Assembly (NCBI GenBank): GCA_016763155.1
Contig: JAESUH010000112.1
Span: 1-40,918, forward strand
From: Rhizobiaceae bacterium
GTDB taxonomy: Bacteria; Pseudomonadota; Alphaproteobacteria; Rhizobiales; Rhizobiaceae
Direction of reading: 5' to 3'
DNA length: 40,918 bases
Position numbers and translations under genes: made by a program. Within the stretch, counting starts at the first letter, position 1. Each line of letters starts with the position of its first letter. Shown here one piece after another: positions 1 to 8,051 of this stretch. The notes under the pieces were generated by a model. It had not been told where the DNA came from. It saw nothing but the letters and a program-made list of their open reading frames with translations, and made no database searches.

Positions 1-1275
1 CGATTCTTAACGGAAGTTGCGTGTCATTGGCCAGGTGATGTTGATAAGCAACGCGCTTTATCCATTATCGAAGAAGGCGATGACCCACAAGTACGCATGG
101 CTTACCTCGCCATTGTGGGTAGCTTCTCGGTTAATGGTGTGGCGGCATTACATACCCAGTTGTTAAGCGCTGGTTTATTCAATGACTTCTATCAGTTGAC
201 GCCAAACAAATTTAACAACAAAACCAATGGTGTAACGCCTCGTCGTTGGTTAGCACATTGCAATCCAAAACTGAGTGAACTAATTAGCGATAAAATTGGT
301 AATAATTGGACGCGTGATCTAAGTGAAGTAAGCAAGCTGCGTCGCTATTACGACAACACCAAATTCCATGCTAAATGGCAAGACGTTAAGCAGCAAAACA
401 AACAGCAACTTGCCGACTTAGTAAAACAAGCATGTGGTGTTGAATTCGATACCAACATGATGTTTGACGTACAAGTTAAGCGTATGCACGAATACAAACG
501 TCAATTACTTAATATTCTGCATGTTATCCATCTTTATGATCGCATCCGTCGCGGTGATACCGAAGGTATGACACCACGTTGTGTATTAATTGGTGGTAAA
601 GCTGCGCCGGGTTACTTCATTGCTAAGTTAACAATCAAATTAATCAACAACGTTGCAGCAACAATTAATGCCGATCCGCTAGCACAGCCTTGGTTACGTG
701 TGGCCTTCTTGCCAAATTACAACGTCACTGCAATGGAAACAATCTGCGCAGCAACGGATTTATCAGAACAGATATCAACGGCAGGTAAAGAAGCATCGGG
801 TACAGGCAACATGAAGTTCATGATGAATGGCGCTGCCACTATCGGGACGTTAGACGGTGCCAATGTCGAGATCAGAGATGCCGTAGGTGCTGATAATTTC
901 TTCTTATTTGGCGCTCGCAGCGAGCAAGTAGCAGATATCCGTGCACACTATGATCCTGCACACATCATTGCTAATGACAGCAAGCTAAATAACGTAATGA
1001 AATTACTTCGCAGCGGACATTTCAACTTGTTTGAGGGTGGGCTATTCCAACCGTTAATCGACGCTATTTTGAATCCATATGATCAATGGTTAGTTGCACA
1101 CGATTTCACGAGCTATTGCGAAGCACAACAAGTCGCAGCCCTCACCTATCAAGATAAAGAAGCTTGGACACGATTAAGTATTTTGAATACCGCAGCAAGT
1201 GGCTCGTTCTCAAGTGACCGAACAATTAATGAATACAATCAAGATATTTGGAAGCTAATGCCACTTAATGCTTGA
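1..1275 (+). CDS. glgP: Glycogen phosphorylase, C-terminal part (5' end off the window)
   Basis: Releases glucose-1-phosphate from glycogen ends using phosphate and pyridoxal phosphate; cytoplasmic. The reading frame is open from base 1 and begins inside the catalytic domain (MAYLAIVGSFSVNGVAALH), so only about the last 424 residues are present. Family motifs seen are KFNNKTNGVTPRRWL, VKRMHEYKRQLLN and the PLP/phosphate-site region STAGKEASGTGNMKFMMNG. It ends at TGA 1273-1275. A short AT-rich 7-bp dyad (1278-1293) follows the stop, then glgC starts 177 bases downstream on the same strand, pairing glycogen breakdown with synthesis. Protein sequence and codon texture look gammaproteobacterial, unlike everything after about base 3000. 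Identification is firm; taxonomic origin is inferred. Confidence 0.95.
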   Translation, partial: RFLTEVACHWPGDVDKQRALSIIEEGDDPQVRMAYLAIVGSFSVNGVAALHTQLLSAGLFNDFYQLTPNKFNNKTNGVTPRRWLAHCNPKLSELISDKIGNNWTRDLSEVSKLRRYYDNTKFHAKWQDVKQQNKQQLADLVKQACGVEFDTNMMFDVQVKRMHEYKRQLLNILHVIHLYDRIRRGDTEGMTPRCVLIGGKAAPGYFIAKLTIKLINNVAATINADPLAQPWLRVAFLPNYNVTAMETICAATDLSEQISTAGKEASGTGNMKFMMNGAATIGTLDGANVEIRDAVGADNFFLFGARSEQVADIRAHYDPAHIIANDSKLNNVMKLLRSGHFNLFEGGLFQPLIDAILNPYDQWLVAHDFTSYCEAQQVAALTYQDKEAWTRLSILNTAASGSFSSDRTINEYNQDIWKLMPLNA

Positions 1276-1452
1276 TGCTGTTATTTATAACAGAGTATTT
1301 ATCACAAAGTGTTTGTAAGACAGATGTTTTATAAAAATAATGTTAACCATTTATTTAGGCCCTTGATTACGCTTACTTGCTGATAAAGCATTAATTCATT
1401 TCAAGGGTAAATAATTAAACCGAATTTCGACAAAAGCTTATGGAGAAGTAAT

Positions 1453-2769
1453 ATGTCAAAAGGTACACATCGTTATATTAGTAACTTAACTAAAGATACT
1501 TATGCCCTGATTCTTGCAGGTGGCAGAGGTAGTCGTTTACATGAGTTAACTGATTGGCGCGCAAAACCAGCTGTATTTTTCGGTGGTAAATTCCGCATTA
1601 TCGATTTCCCATTATCTAATTGCATTAACTCTGGGATCCGCCGCGTGGGTATTGCAACGCAGTACAAATCACATTCACTAATTCGTCACGTAAACCGTGG
1701 TTGGGGACACTTCAAGAAAGAATTGTCTGAGTCTGTCGAGATCTTACCGGCATCACAACGTTACGGTAACGATTGGTATTCAGGTACGGCAGATGCAGTA
1801 TTCCAAAACATCGATATCATCCGTGCGGAAATGCCAAAATACGTGATGATCTTGTCTGGTGATCACGTATATCGTATGGATTACGGTGATCTGCTTGCTA
1901 AACACGTAGAAAATGGTGCTGACATGACGGTATGTTGTATCGAAGTGCCGACAGAAGAAGCGGCTGGTCAGTTTGGGGTAATGACAGTAGACCAAGATAA
2001 CCGTGTTAAACGTTTCGACGAAAAACCAGCACAACCAAATGAGATCCCAGGTAAACCAGGACAGTGTTTAGCATCAATGGGCAACTATGTATTTAATACT
2101 GAGTTCTTATTTGATCAACTAGAAAAAGATGCGACACGTACCACATCAGACCGTGATTTTGGTAATGACATCATTCCTGCCATCATTGAAGATCATCAAG
2201 TATTTGCATTCCCATTCAGCGATCCAGATAGTGATCAACAACCGTACTGGCGCGATGTAGGTACGCTGGATTCATTCTGGGAAGCGAATATGGAATTAGT
2301 GACACCAGAACCACAGCTTAACCTTTATGATTCAAACTGGCCGATTTGGACATACCAAGAGCAACTACCACCCGCTAAATTTGTTTTTGACAATGATGAA
2401 CGTCGCGGCATGGCTGTTGACTCGACAGTTTCTGGTGGTTGTATTATTTCTGGTTCTACAATCCGTAAATCGCTGCTATTTTCGAACGTACATGTTCATT
2501 CATACTCAACAATTGAAGAGTCGGTAATATTACCGGGTGCCGATATCGGTGAACATTGTCAATTACGTCGTACTATCGTTGACAGCAAATGTGTAATCCC
2601 AGCTGGTTTAATCGTCGGTCACGATAAAGCACAAGATCTAGCCAATGGTTTCCGAGTTTCGCCAAAAGGTATCACCTTGGTAACATCGGATATGCTGAAG
2701 AGAATGGCAGAAAAAGACGCAAAATCAGCACTTGAAAAAGCCGCTAAGCAAACTGTAGAACTTGTTTAA
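1453..2769 (+). CDS. glgC: Glucose-1-phosphate adenylyltransferase (ADP-glucose pyrophosphorylase)
   Basis: Makes ADP-glucose from glucose-1-phosphate and ATP, the committed step of bacterial glycogen synthesis. The 438-residue product has the nucleotidyltransferase signature [12 protein letters not shown] near residue 18, the regulatory/substrate segment [39 protein letters not shown] and [15 protein letters not shown]-terminal left-handed beta-helix region ([11 protein letters not shown] onward) carries allosteric contacts in this family. The ATG has a good Shine-Dalgarno (GGAG, 1442-1445). By recall it is closest to Shewanella/Moritella-type GlgC rather than the rhizobial form. The last codons lie in a 24-bp tandem duplication, and a strong terminator follows. 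Lysine/alanine-rich C-terminal extension (about residues 415-438). Confidence 0.95.
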   Translation: MSKGTHRYISNLTKDTYALILAGGRGSRLHELTDWRAKPAVFFGGKFRIIDFPLSNCINSGIRRVGIATQYKSHSLIRHVNRGWGHFKKELSESVEILPASQRYGNDWYSGTADAVFQNIDIIRAEMPKYVMILSGDHVYRMDYGDLLAKHVENGADMTVCCIEVPTEEAAGQFGVMTVDQDNRVKRFDEKPAQPNEIPGKPGQCLASMGNYVFNTEFLFDQLEKDATRTTSDRDFGNDIIPAIIEDHQVFAFPFSDPDSDQQPYWRDVGTLDSFWEANMELVTPEPQLNLYDSNWPIWTYQEQLPPAKFVFDNDERRGMAVDSTVSGGCIISGSTIRKSLLFSNVHVHSYSTIEESVILPGADIGEHCQLRRTIVDSKCVIPAGLIVGHDKAQDLANGFRVSPKGITLVTSDMLKRMAEKDAKSALEKAAKQTVELV

Positions 2770-2798
2770 GCGTTAACTGTAGAACTTGTTTAAGCGTT
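2751..2798 (+). repeat. 24-bp perfect tandem duplication across the glgC stop
   Basis: Bases 2751-2774 and 2775-2798 are identical 24-mers (unit begins AACTGTAGAACTTG). The first copy contains the last five codons of glgC and its TAA; the second repeats that stretch just downstream, followed by a partial third start (AACTG). A 24-base period keeps the frame, so the duplication looks like a slippage event at the gene end. Confidence 0.95.
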
Positions 2799-2834
2799 AA
2801 CTGATAAACTGTGATCTATCAATAATAATCTAAA

Positions 2835-2878
2835 GCAATAAGTCACTTAACTAAGTGACTTATTGCTGTTTTTGTTTT
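2835..2878 (+). terminator. Rho-independent terminator after glgC
   Basis: A perfect 15-bp stem (2835-2849 with 2852-2866, arms GCAATAAGTCACTTA and its complement) is followed by a T-rich run TGTTTTTGTTTT. It lies 65 bases after the glgC stop and marks the end of the gammaproteobacterial-looking segment. Confidence 0.92.
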
Positions 2879-3042
2879 ATAACTTTAATTTCACAAAGGT
2901 TTGTCGCTCGGGAAGTGATAGGGGATGACTTGTAAATGCAACTTTAGTGCAGTCCGATTAGATGTTACTAATAGTTCGAATGGCTGCAATTTTGCTTCAG
3001 CCAGTGAACAATAAAATATATTGAGAATGGGATTTATTTAAA
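2879..3042. other. Non-coding stretch holding the taxonomic/composition junction
   Basis: No gene is visible. To the left lie AT-richer gamma-type glg genes; to the right every gene is alphaproteobacterial in type. The exact breakpoint cannot be placed by eye. The right end contains an AT-rich TATATT (3017-3022) and a GGGA Shine-Dalgarno-like run (3028-3031) that may serve the SDR gene starting at 3043. No integrase, tRNA or direct repeats that would mark an insertion were seen. Confidence 0.6.
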
Positions 3043-3798
3043 ATGGCAGACATTAAAGTTGCAATCGTAACGGGTGCAGGTTCGGGTATTGGTAAAGCGA
3101 GCGCTATTGCATTGCTTAACGCTGGGTGGACCACGGTATTTGTTGGACGGCGCGCGGAAAAACTTGAAGAGGCAATTGCAGAAGCTGGTGATGTGGGTGC
3201 CAATGCAATGGCTGCACCTTGTGATGTGACCAAGCCAGATCAGGTTGATGCGCTTTATGAAAGTGTTGTTCAAAAATATGGCCGGGTCGATATGTTGTTC
3301 AATAATGCTGGCATGGGTCATGCGGGCGCGACGATTGATGAGATCGATGTGGACACATGGTTGAATGTGGTTGCGGTTAATCTCACCGGTTCTTTCTTGA
3401 TGGCGCGTGGAGCATTTCGCACCATGAGGCATCAAAAACCGATGGGTGGACGCATTATCAACAATGGTTCGATTTCTGCCCATGTGCCGCGCCCTGGTAC
3501 AATTGGTTATACATCAACGAAACATGCAATTACCGGCCTGACCAAAACGCTTGCGTTGGATGGGCGACCTTATGATATTGCTGCGGGGCAAATCGATATT
3601 GGCAATGCCCTAACCGATATGGCTGAACGCATGACGAAAGGCGTTTTACAGGCCAATGGCAATATTGAAATTGAACCGGTGATGGACGTTCAACATGTAG
3701 CAGATTCTATTGTTCATATGGCTGGATTGCCGCTGGAATCAAATATTCCTTTCATGACTGTGATGGCAACGAAAATGCCATTCTTTGGTCGTGGGTAA
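3043..3798 (+). CDS. SDR family NAD(P)-dependent oxidoreductase
   Basis: A 251-residue classical short-chain dehydrogenase/reductase; the substrate cannot be told. The Rossmann motif is TGAGSGIG (residues 10-17). The basic residues after strand 2 (VGRR, 34-37) favour NADP(H). NNAG is at 87-90, and the catalytic Ser143, Tyr156 and Lys160 sit in GSIS...YTSTK. It stands alone: the next gene is 203 bases away behind a terminator. The C-terminus (NIPFMTVMATKMPFFGRG) is typical of a subgroup of alphaproteobacterial SDRs of unassigned function. It is the first gene right of the composition junction. Confidence 0.9.
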   Translation: MADIKVAIVTGAGSGIGKASAIALLNAGWTTVFVGRRAEKLEEAIAEAGDVGANAMAAPCDVTKPDQVDALYESVVQKYGRVDMLFNNAGMGHAGATIDEIDVDTWLNVVAVNLTGSFLMARGAFRTMRHQKPMGGRIINNGSISAHVPRPGTIGYTSTKHAITGLTKTLALDGRPYDIAAGQIDIGNALTDMAERMTKGVLQANGNIEIEPVMDVQHVADSIVHMAGLPLESNIPFMTVMATKMPFFGRG

Positions 3799-3902
3799 AA
3801 GCAGAATATAAGATTGACCGCTCTGATGCGTTGTTCTTTGAGGTGTTGGAGAGTGACGTAAAGAGAGGGCAATTCCAATATTTCTATTCGTAAAATTTTG
3901 AG

Positions 3903-3931
3903 CCGGCCAGCACTGCATGGCCGGTTTATTT
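3903..3931 (+). terminator. Rho-independent terminator downstream of the SDR gene
   Basis: Stem CCGGCCA / TGGCCGG (3903-3909 with 3918-3924), 8-base loop, then TTTATTT. It separates the SDR transcript from the promoter of the regulator operon. Confidence 0.75.
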
Positions 3932-3940
3932 ATGGTTTGC

Positions 3941-3983
3941 TTGACGTGATACGATTTGATAGCATATCTTATCGTTCGTATCA
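3941..3983 (+). promoter_or_regulatory. Promoter with overlapping palindromic operator for the TetR-type gene
   Basis: TTGACG (3941-3946) and TATCTT (3965-3970), 18 bases apart, form a plausible sigma-70 promoter. An 8-bp inverted repeat TGATACGA (3947-3954) / TCGTATCA (3976-3983) brackets the spacer and the -10, with a further ACGAT/ATCGT pairing inside. The centre lies about 37 bases upstream of the ATG. Overlap with the promoter suggests autorepression by the encoded regulator (inference). Confidence 0.6.
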
Positions 3984-4001
3984 AAATTCCATTGGAACAT
4001 C

Positions 4002-4751
4002 ATGCCAGACAAAATACAGCAAGCTGCAATCAATCTATTTCGCGATGCGGGCAGCGACTTTACTCTCGACCAATTGGCAAGCCTTGCCGAAATATCACGG
4101 GCCACCCTTTACAGGCGTATTGGCAGCAAGGAGAGCTTGCTAAAACAATTGGCCAATGACGGTTTGATAGAAATTGATCCTGAGGGGGATGTTAAGAACC
4201 GGGCCATCCGGGCGACCAGAAAAGTGGTCGCGGATACGGGATTTATCGCTTGTACTATGGAGCAGATTGCCAGCGAAGCCGGACTTGGGGTTGCGACACT
4301 CTACCGGCATTTCGGAGATAAGGAAAATTTGCTTTCAAGCTTCATCGCCCAGATGAAGCCGCGCTTGGATATCAAATCTATTTTGAGCGCGAAGGAAATT
4401 TCACTTGAGCAGGATTTGAGGAAAGTTCTGAATATTGCATTGGAATTTTTTGGTGCCAATCCGGACTTGTTGAAAATTCTTTATTCCATGCAAACGGCAG
4501 ATCAAACTTATCTCCGCAGGCTGCGGAAAAATTCTGATTCTACAATTATTCACATTGCACGATATCTGGCGCGGCATCAAAAACTGGGTGCGTTACGAAA
4601 AGATGTGTCAGCCGAAGATTTGGCTCAGATCTTACACGGGCTTTTGGTGCAGTTTTCTGTAATTGCGCCGACCCATTCCGCGCGCAAGCTCAATGTGAAG
4701 AAGGATGCTGAGACAATATTAAAAGTATTTCTAAAGGGCGCAGCTGCCTGA
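4002..4751 (+). CDS. TetR/AcrR-type regulator with two N-terminal HTH domains
   Basis: A 249-residue transcription regulator. Unusually, two TetR-type helix-turn-helix units lie in tandem: one ends ATLYRRIGSKESLL (residues 34-47), the other ATLYRHFGDKENLL (98-111), offset by 64 residues. TetR proteins normally have one. The remainder (about 125-245) is a helical C-terminal ligand/dimerisation region. The start is ATG 4002 with GGA six bases upstream. It is 14 bases upstream of the dikinase gene and behind a promoter carrying an 8-bp palindrome, so it probably regulates the operon it leads. The ligand is unknown; a substrate of the downstream enzyme is the natural guess. Confidence 0.9.
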   Translation: MPDKIQQAAINLFRDAGSDFTLDQLASLAEISRATLYRRIGSKESLLKQLANDGLIEIDPEGDVKNRAIRATRKVVADTGFIACTMEQIASEAGLGVATLYRHFGDKENLLSSFIAQMKPRLDIKSILSAKEISLEQDLRKVLNIALEFFGANPDLLKILYSMQTADQTYLRRLRKNSDSTIIHIARYLARHQKLGALRKDVSAEDLAQILHGLLVQFSVIAPTHSARKLNVKKDAETILKVFLKGAAA

Positions 4752-4765
4752 GGAGAGGGAATTTC

Positions 4766-7435
4766 ATGAGCAAATTTATCCGATATTTTTCGTCCATCTC
4801 AGCAGGCGATATCAATGTTGTTGGCGGTAAGGGAGCGAACCTTGGTGTGATGACGCAGGCTGGTTTCAATGTGCCGCCCGGATTTTGCGTCACTACCCAA
4901 GCCTATGAAGCATTCATTCTGCCAAAGGAAAAACAGCTTTATGCAATTTTGGAAAACCTCGCTGTTGATGATCTGGATAAGGTCAGGAAAGTAGGGAAAA
5001 AGGCACGTGAATTATTGGGCAAGCTTTCTTTGCCAAGCGAGCTGATAGAACCCTTGCGTATGGCGTGGGAAAAAAATGATCCCACCAATGCCTATGCGGT
5101 ACGCTCATCGGCCACCGCCGAAGATTTGCCTCAGGCATCCTTTGCCGGGCAGCAGGATACCTATCTGAATATTATTGGCAGGGAAGCATTGATGCTGTCG
5201 GTGAAGGATTGCTTCATATCGCTCTTCACTGACCGGGCAATTTTATACCGGATTCAAAACGATTTTGCCCATGAGGATGTGGCTCTTAGCGTCGTGGTTC
5301 AAAAAATGATTTTGCCTGAGGCGTCCGGCATCATGTTCACGGCTGATCCGGTGAGTGGTAAGAGAAGCAACATCTCGATTGATGCCAGTTTTGGTATTGG
5401 CGAAGCGCTGGTTTCTGGTCTGGTTTCAGCCGATCTTTATCAGGTGGAAAAACAATCTGATACAATCCTTAAAAAGCAAATGGGCGATAAGAAAATTGCA
5501 ATATTACCAGTTGAAGGTGGCGGAACAAAAACGATTGATCTGGATGAAGCTCAGCGCAGTGCCTCAGCGTTAAACGATGATCAAATCATTGAGCTTGCAA
5601 ATCTGGGTGCGGATATTGAAGCCCTTTACGGAAAGCCGCAGGATATTGAATGGGCTCTCGCTGACGGCAAGTTCTTTATCACCCAGTCACGGCCAATCAC
5701 TTCATTATATCCGTTGCCGGAATTACCGGCAAATCCTCAGAAAATCTATATCAGTTTTAACCATTTTCAGGTGATGACGGATGCGATGCCGCCACTTTCC
5801 ATGTCGGTATTTCGCTCAATCATTCCTGTTGGTCGCGATGAAATTACTCATGAAACACGGTTTGTGGTTCCGGTTGGTGGCAGGCTCTATGGGGAGGTTT
5901 CCAATATCTTGAACCATCCTGTTGGGAAAAGAGTGTTCCCAAAACTGGTTGATCGTGCCGATCACCTTGTGGGGAAAGTATTAAAATCCTGGGTGGCAAG
6001 CAACACCCATAAGGGGCAAAAATCCCAAATCACCGCCCTTGGGTTTCTTCGCATCGCCTTACCAGTGATTTGGCGAGCAAAATCATGTTTGCTGTTTAAA
6101 AAGTATAATGATTTTCCGCAGAAAATGTCGCGCTACATCGATGATTATGTGGCGCAGGTAAGAGACAAAATCAACAGCACTGATGATGTGGCAGAACAAT
6201 TGGATATGTGTTCCAGCGAACTAGCCAATTTGATCAATACAATTGCACCATGGCGGGAGCATTTACTTGCCAGCATGCTGGCAATGAAGCTGTTGCATAT
6301 CAGTATGGAAAAGCGGGTTGATTCAGCCACTCTAGAAGCATTAATGCGGGGCCTGGAGGGGAATGTAACCACAGAGATGGATCTAGAGGTTGGCGATCTA
6401 GCAGATGTTGCTCGCGGTAATCAAGAGTTGATTGAATGCCTGAGTGATAGCCAAATTGGCTGGAAAGAACGTTTGATCAATGGGGTAAAGCAATCCGGCG
6501 GCAAAGAGTTTTTGAAACAGTGGAATAGTTTTATAAAAAAATATGGCTCGCGGGGGCCATCGGAAATTGATCTTTACAGGCCACGTTGGCGCGAGGATGC
6601 AAGTTCGCTTTTGACCATGATAGTTGGCATGCTCCGTTCCGGCGAAAAAGGATCACACCGTGTTCACTATGAAAGACTGGTGAAAGAAAACCACGAGGCA
6701 TATGAAAAGATTGGGGCCACGGCTGGCAACGGATTTTGGGGCTTTGTGCGAGAACCATTTGTGTCGCGCATGGCTTACGTCATCCGGGAGTTGTTCCCGC
6801 TTCGCGAACATCACAAATTTTTGCTAATCCGTTTGATGGATTTAACCAAACCGGTGTTTGAACGGGCTGGGCGGCAGTTAAAATCCCAAGGTAAAATTGA
6901 TGATGCAGATGACGTCTGGTTTTTCACTTTGTATGAATTGTCAAGCTGTCTTGCCAAGGGTGAGTCTCTCTCTAGGGACGAGATATTCAAGCGGCGACAG
7001 GATTTTAAACACTATCAAAAATTGACGCCACCACGGGTTATTACCGGTGAGGGTGAAATTCTGAATGCTACCTATGATGATGCTCATGCACCTGAGGGGG
7101 CTTTGTTGGGCGCGCCAGTTTCAGCGGGAACCGTGGAAGGAATTGCAAGGGTAATCCTGGACCCTTCCAAGGAAATACTACACCCCGGCGAGATATTGAT
7201 TGCACCTTTTACTGATCCAGGATGGACGCCGCTTTTTGTCCATGCCGCAGGACTAGTGACCGAGGTGGGAGGCTTGATGACCCATGGGTCAGTCATCGCG
7301 CGGGAGTACGGTATTCCTGCCGTTGTCGGAGTAATTGATGCCACAAAAATTATTCAGACCGGTCAGAAAATCCGGGTGAATGGGGAGGCTGGTTATGTGG
7401 AAATTCTAGATCAGGATAGCGAGGAACCATCATGA
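4766..7435 (+). CDS. Dikinase with rifampicin-phosphotransferase architecture (PEP-utilising family)
   Basis: An 889-residue protein in the order ATP-grasp domain (about 1-315), large helical middle domain (about 330-760), C-terminal swivelling phosphohistidine domain (about 775-880). Visible ATP-site residues are Lys22 (GGKGANLG), Arg113 (RSSATAEDLP), Glu295 and Gln307/Arg309 (QSRPI). The phosphoryl-carrying His840 lies in GGLMTHGSVIAREYGIPAVVG. The PEP-binding TIM barrel of true PEP synthase or PPDK is absent, and the His domain is terminal rather than central. That is the order of rifampicin phosphotransferases (Rph), which move the ATP beta-phosphate to the drug. Length also fits. The true acceptor is unknown. 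It follows the TetR gene by 14 bases and overlaps the permease gene by 4. Confidence 0.85.
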   Translation: MSKFIRYFSSISAGDINVVGGKGANLGVMTQAGFNVPPGFCVTTQAYEAFILPKEKQLYAILENLAVDDLDKVRKVGKKARELLGKLSLPSELIEPLRMAWEKNDPTNAYAVRSSATAEDLPQASFAGQQDTYLNIIGREALMLSVKDCFISLFTDRAILYRIQNDFAHEDVALSVVVQKMILPEASGIMFTADPVSGKRSNISIDASFGIGEALVSGLVSADLYQVEKQSDTILKKQMGDKKIAILPVEGGGTKTIDLDEAQRSASALNDDQIIELANLGADIEALYGKPQDIEWALADGKFFITQSRPITSLYPLPELPANPQKIYISFNHFQVMTDAMPPLSMSVFRSIIPVGRDEITHETRFVVPVGGRLYGEVSNILNHPVGKRVFPKLVDRADHLVGKVLKSWVASNTHKGQKSQITALGFLRIALPVIWRAKSCLLFKKYNDFPQKMSRYIDDYVAQVRDKINSTDDVAEQLDMCSSELANLINTIAPWREHLLASMLAMKLLHISMEKRVDSATLEALMRGLEGNVTTEMDLEVGDLADVARGNQELIECLSDSQIGWKERLINGVKQSGGKEFLKQWNSFIKKYGSRGPSEIDLYRPRWREDASSLLTMIVGMLRSGEKGSHRVHYERLVKENHEAYEKIGATAGNGFWGFVREPFVSRMAYVIRELFPLREHHKFLLIRLMDLTKPVFERAGRQLKSQGKIDDADDVWFFTLYELSSCLAKGESLSRDEIFKRRQDFKHYQKLTPPRVITGEGEILNATYDDAHAPEGALLGAPVSAGTVEGIARVILDPSKEILHPGEILIAPFTDPGWTPLFVHAAGLVTEVGGLMTHGSVIAREYGIPAVVGVIDATKIIQTGQKIRVNGEAGYVEILDQDSEEPS

Positions 7436-7932
7436 AATTACCTATCATAATGCTTGCCAGTTTGCTGTTTGCCATCATGGCCTATGCGTGGGTGCAAGGG
7501 CCGGAAGTGTTCTCTCCTGCTTTGAAAAATAGCGGTAGCCAGCTCCTTCGGTTTGCGCCAATCATGGTGATTGCTGTTTTGCTTTCTGGGTTTGCTGAAG
7601 CCGTCATTCCAAAACAGTTCATTGAAACCTGGTTGTCGGATGCATCTGGGTGGCGGGGAATTTTTATAGCCTGGATTGCGGGCATCGTTACGCCGGTGGC
7701 GGGAGTGTTCGGAATGCCGTTGGCTGCTTCACTTTATAAGGCGGGTGCTGGTCTTGCGGTGATTATGACCTTCCTCACCTCGCTTGCAACGCTTTCACTG
7801 GTGAAAATGCCGATAGAGGTTGGGTTTTATGGTTGGAGGTTGACCATGGTTCGCTTCGGGGTTTCCCTAATTTTGCCGCTCATTGCAGGAGGATTGACGC
7901 AAATGTTTTTGGCGTCGAGCCAAATAAAATAG
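7432..7932 (+). CDS. Half-length predicted permease (DUF318/ArsP-like), cysteine-less
   Basis: A 166-residue membrane protein with about four to five hydrophobic segments (about 5-22, 40-60, 75-95, 100-125, 140-160). FAPIMVIAVLLSGFAEAVIP and GMPLAASLYKAGAGLAVIMTFLTS resemble one half of the DUF318/ArsP permease family (organoarsenical and metal efflux relatives), where the matching loop normally has a CSCGVVP-type motif. Here it reads VAGVFGMP with no cysteine, so metal or thiol chemistry is unlikely. It is about half the usual family size and may dimerise. ATG 7432 overlaps the dikinase stop (ATGA), implying translational coupling and a joint function, perhaps export of the modified compound (inference). 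Confidence 0.75.
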   Translation: MKLPIIMLASLLFAIMAYAWVQGPEVFSPALKNSGSQLLRFAPIMVIAVLLSGFAEAVIPKQFIETWLSDASGWRGIFIAWIAGIVTPVAGVFGMPLAASLYKAGAGLAVIMTFLTSLATLSLVKMPIEVGFYGWRLTMVRFGVSLILPLIAGGLTQMFLASSQIK

Positions 7933-8051
7933 TACCCTCGCACGGCTCAGAGCTCGTGCTGTTGACGCGGGGAAAACCATGTGGCACCACTTTTTAACAA
8001 GTGCCAAGCGGGGAATGTTTCCTTTTCAGCGTGCAGTAACGAGGAAGAATA

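Noticed and set aside
3034-3483. 149-residue minus-strand frame opposite the SDR gene
   Set aside because: The plus-strand SDR has complete catalytic motifs; the opposite frame has none and no ribosome site.
4766-7435. Reading the dikinase as phosphoenolpyruvate synthase (ppsA)
   Set aside because: The PEP-binding barrel is absent and the phosphohistidine domain is C-terminal, not central; the order fits rifampicin phosphotransferase relatives.
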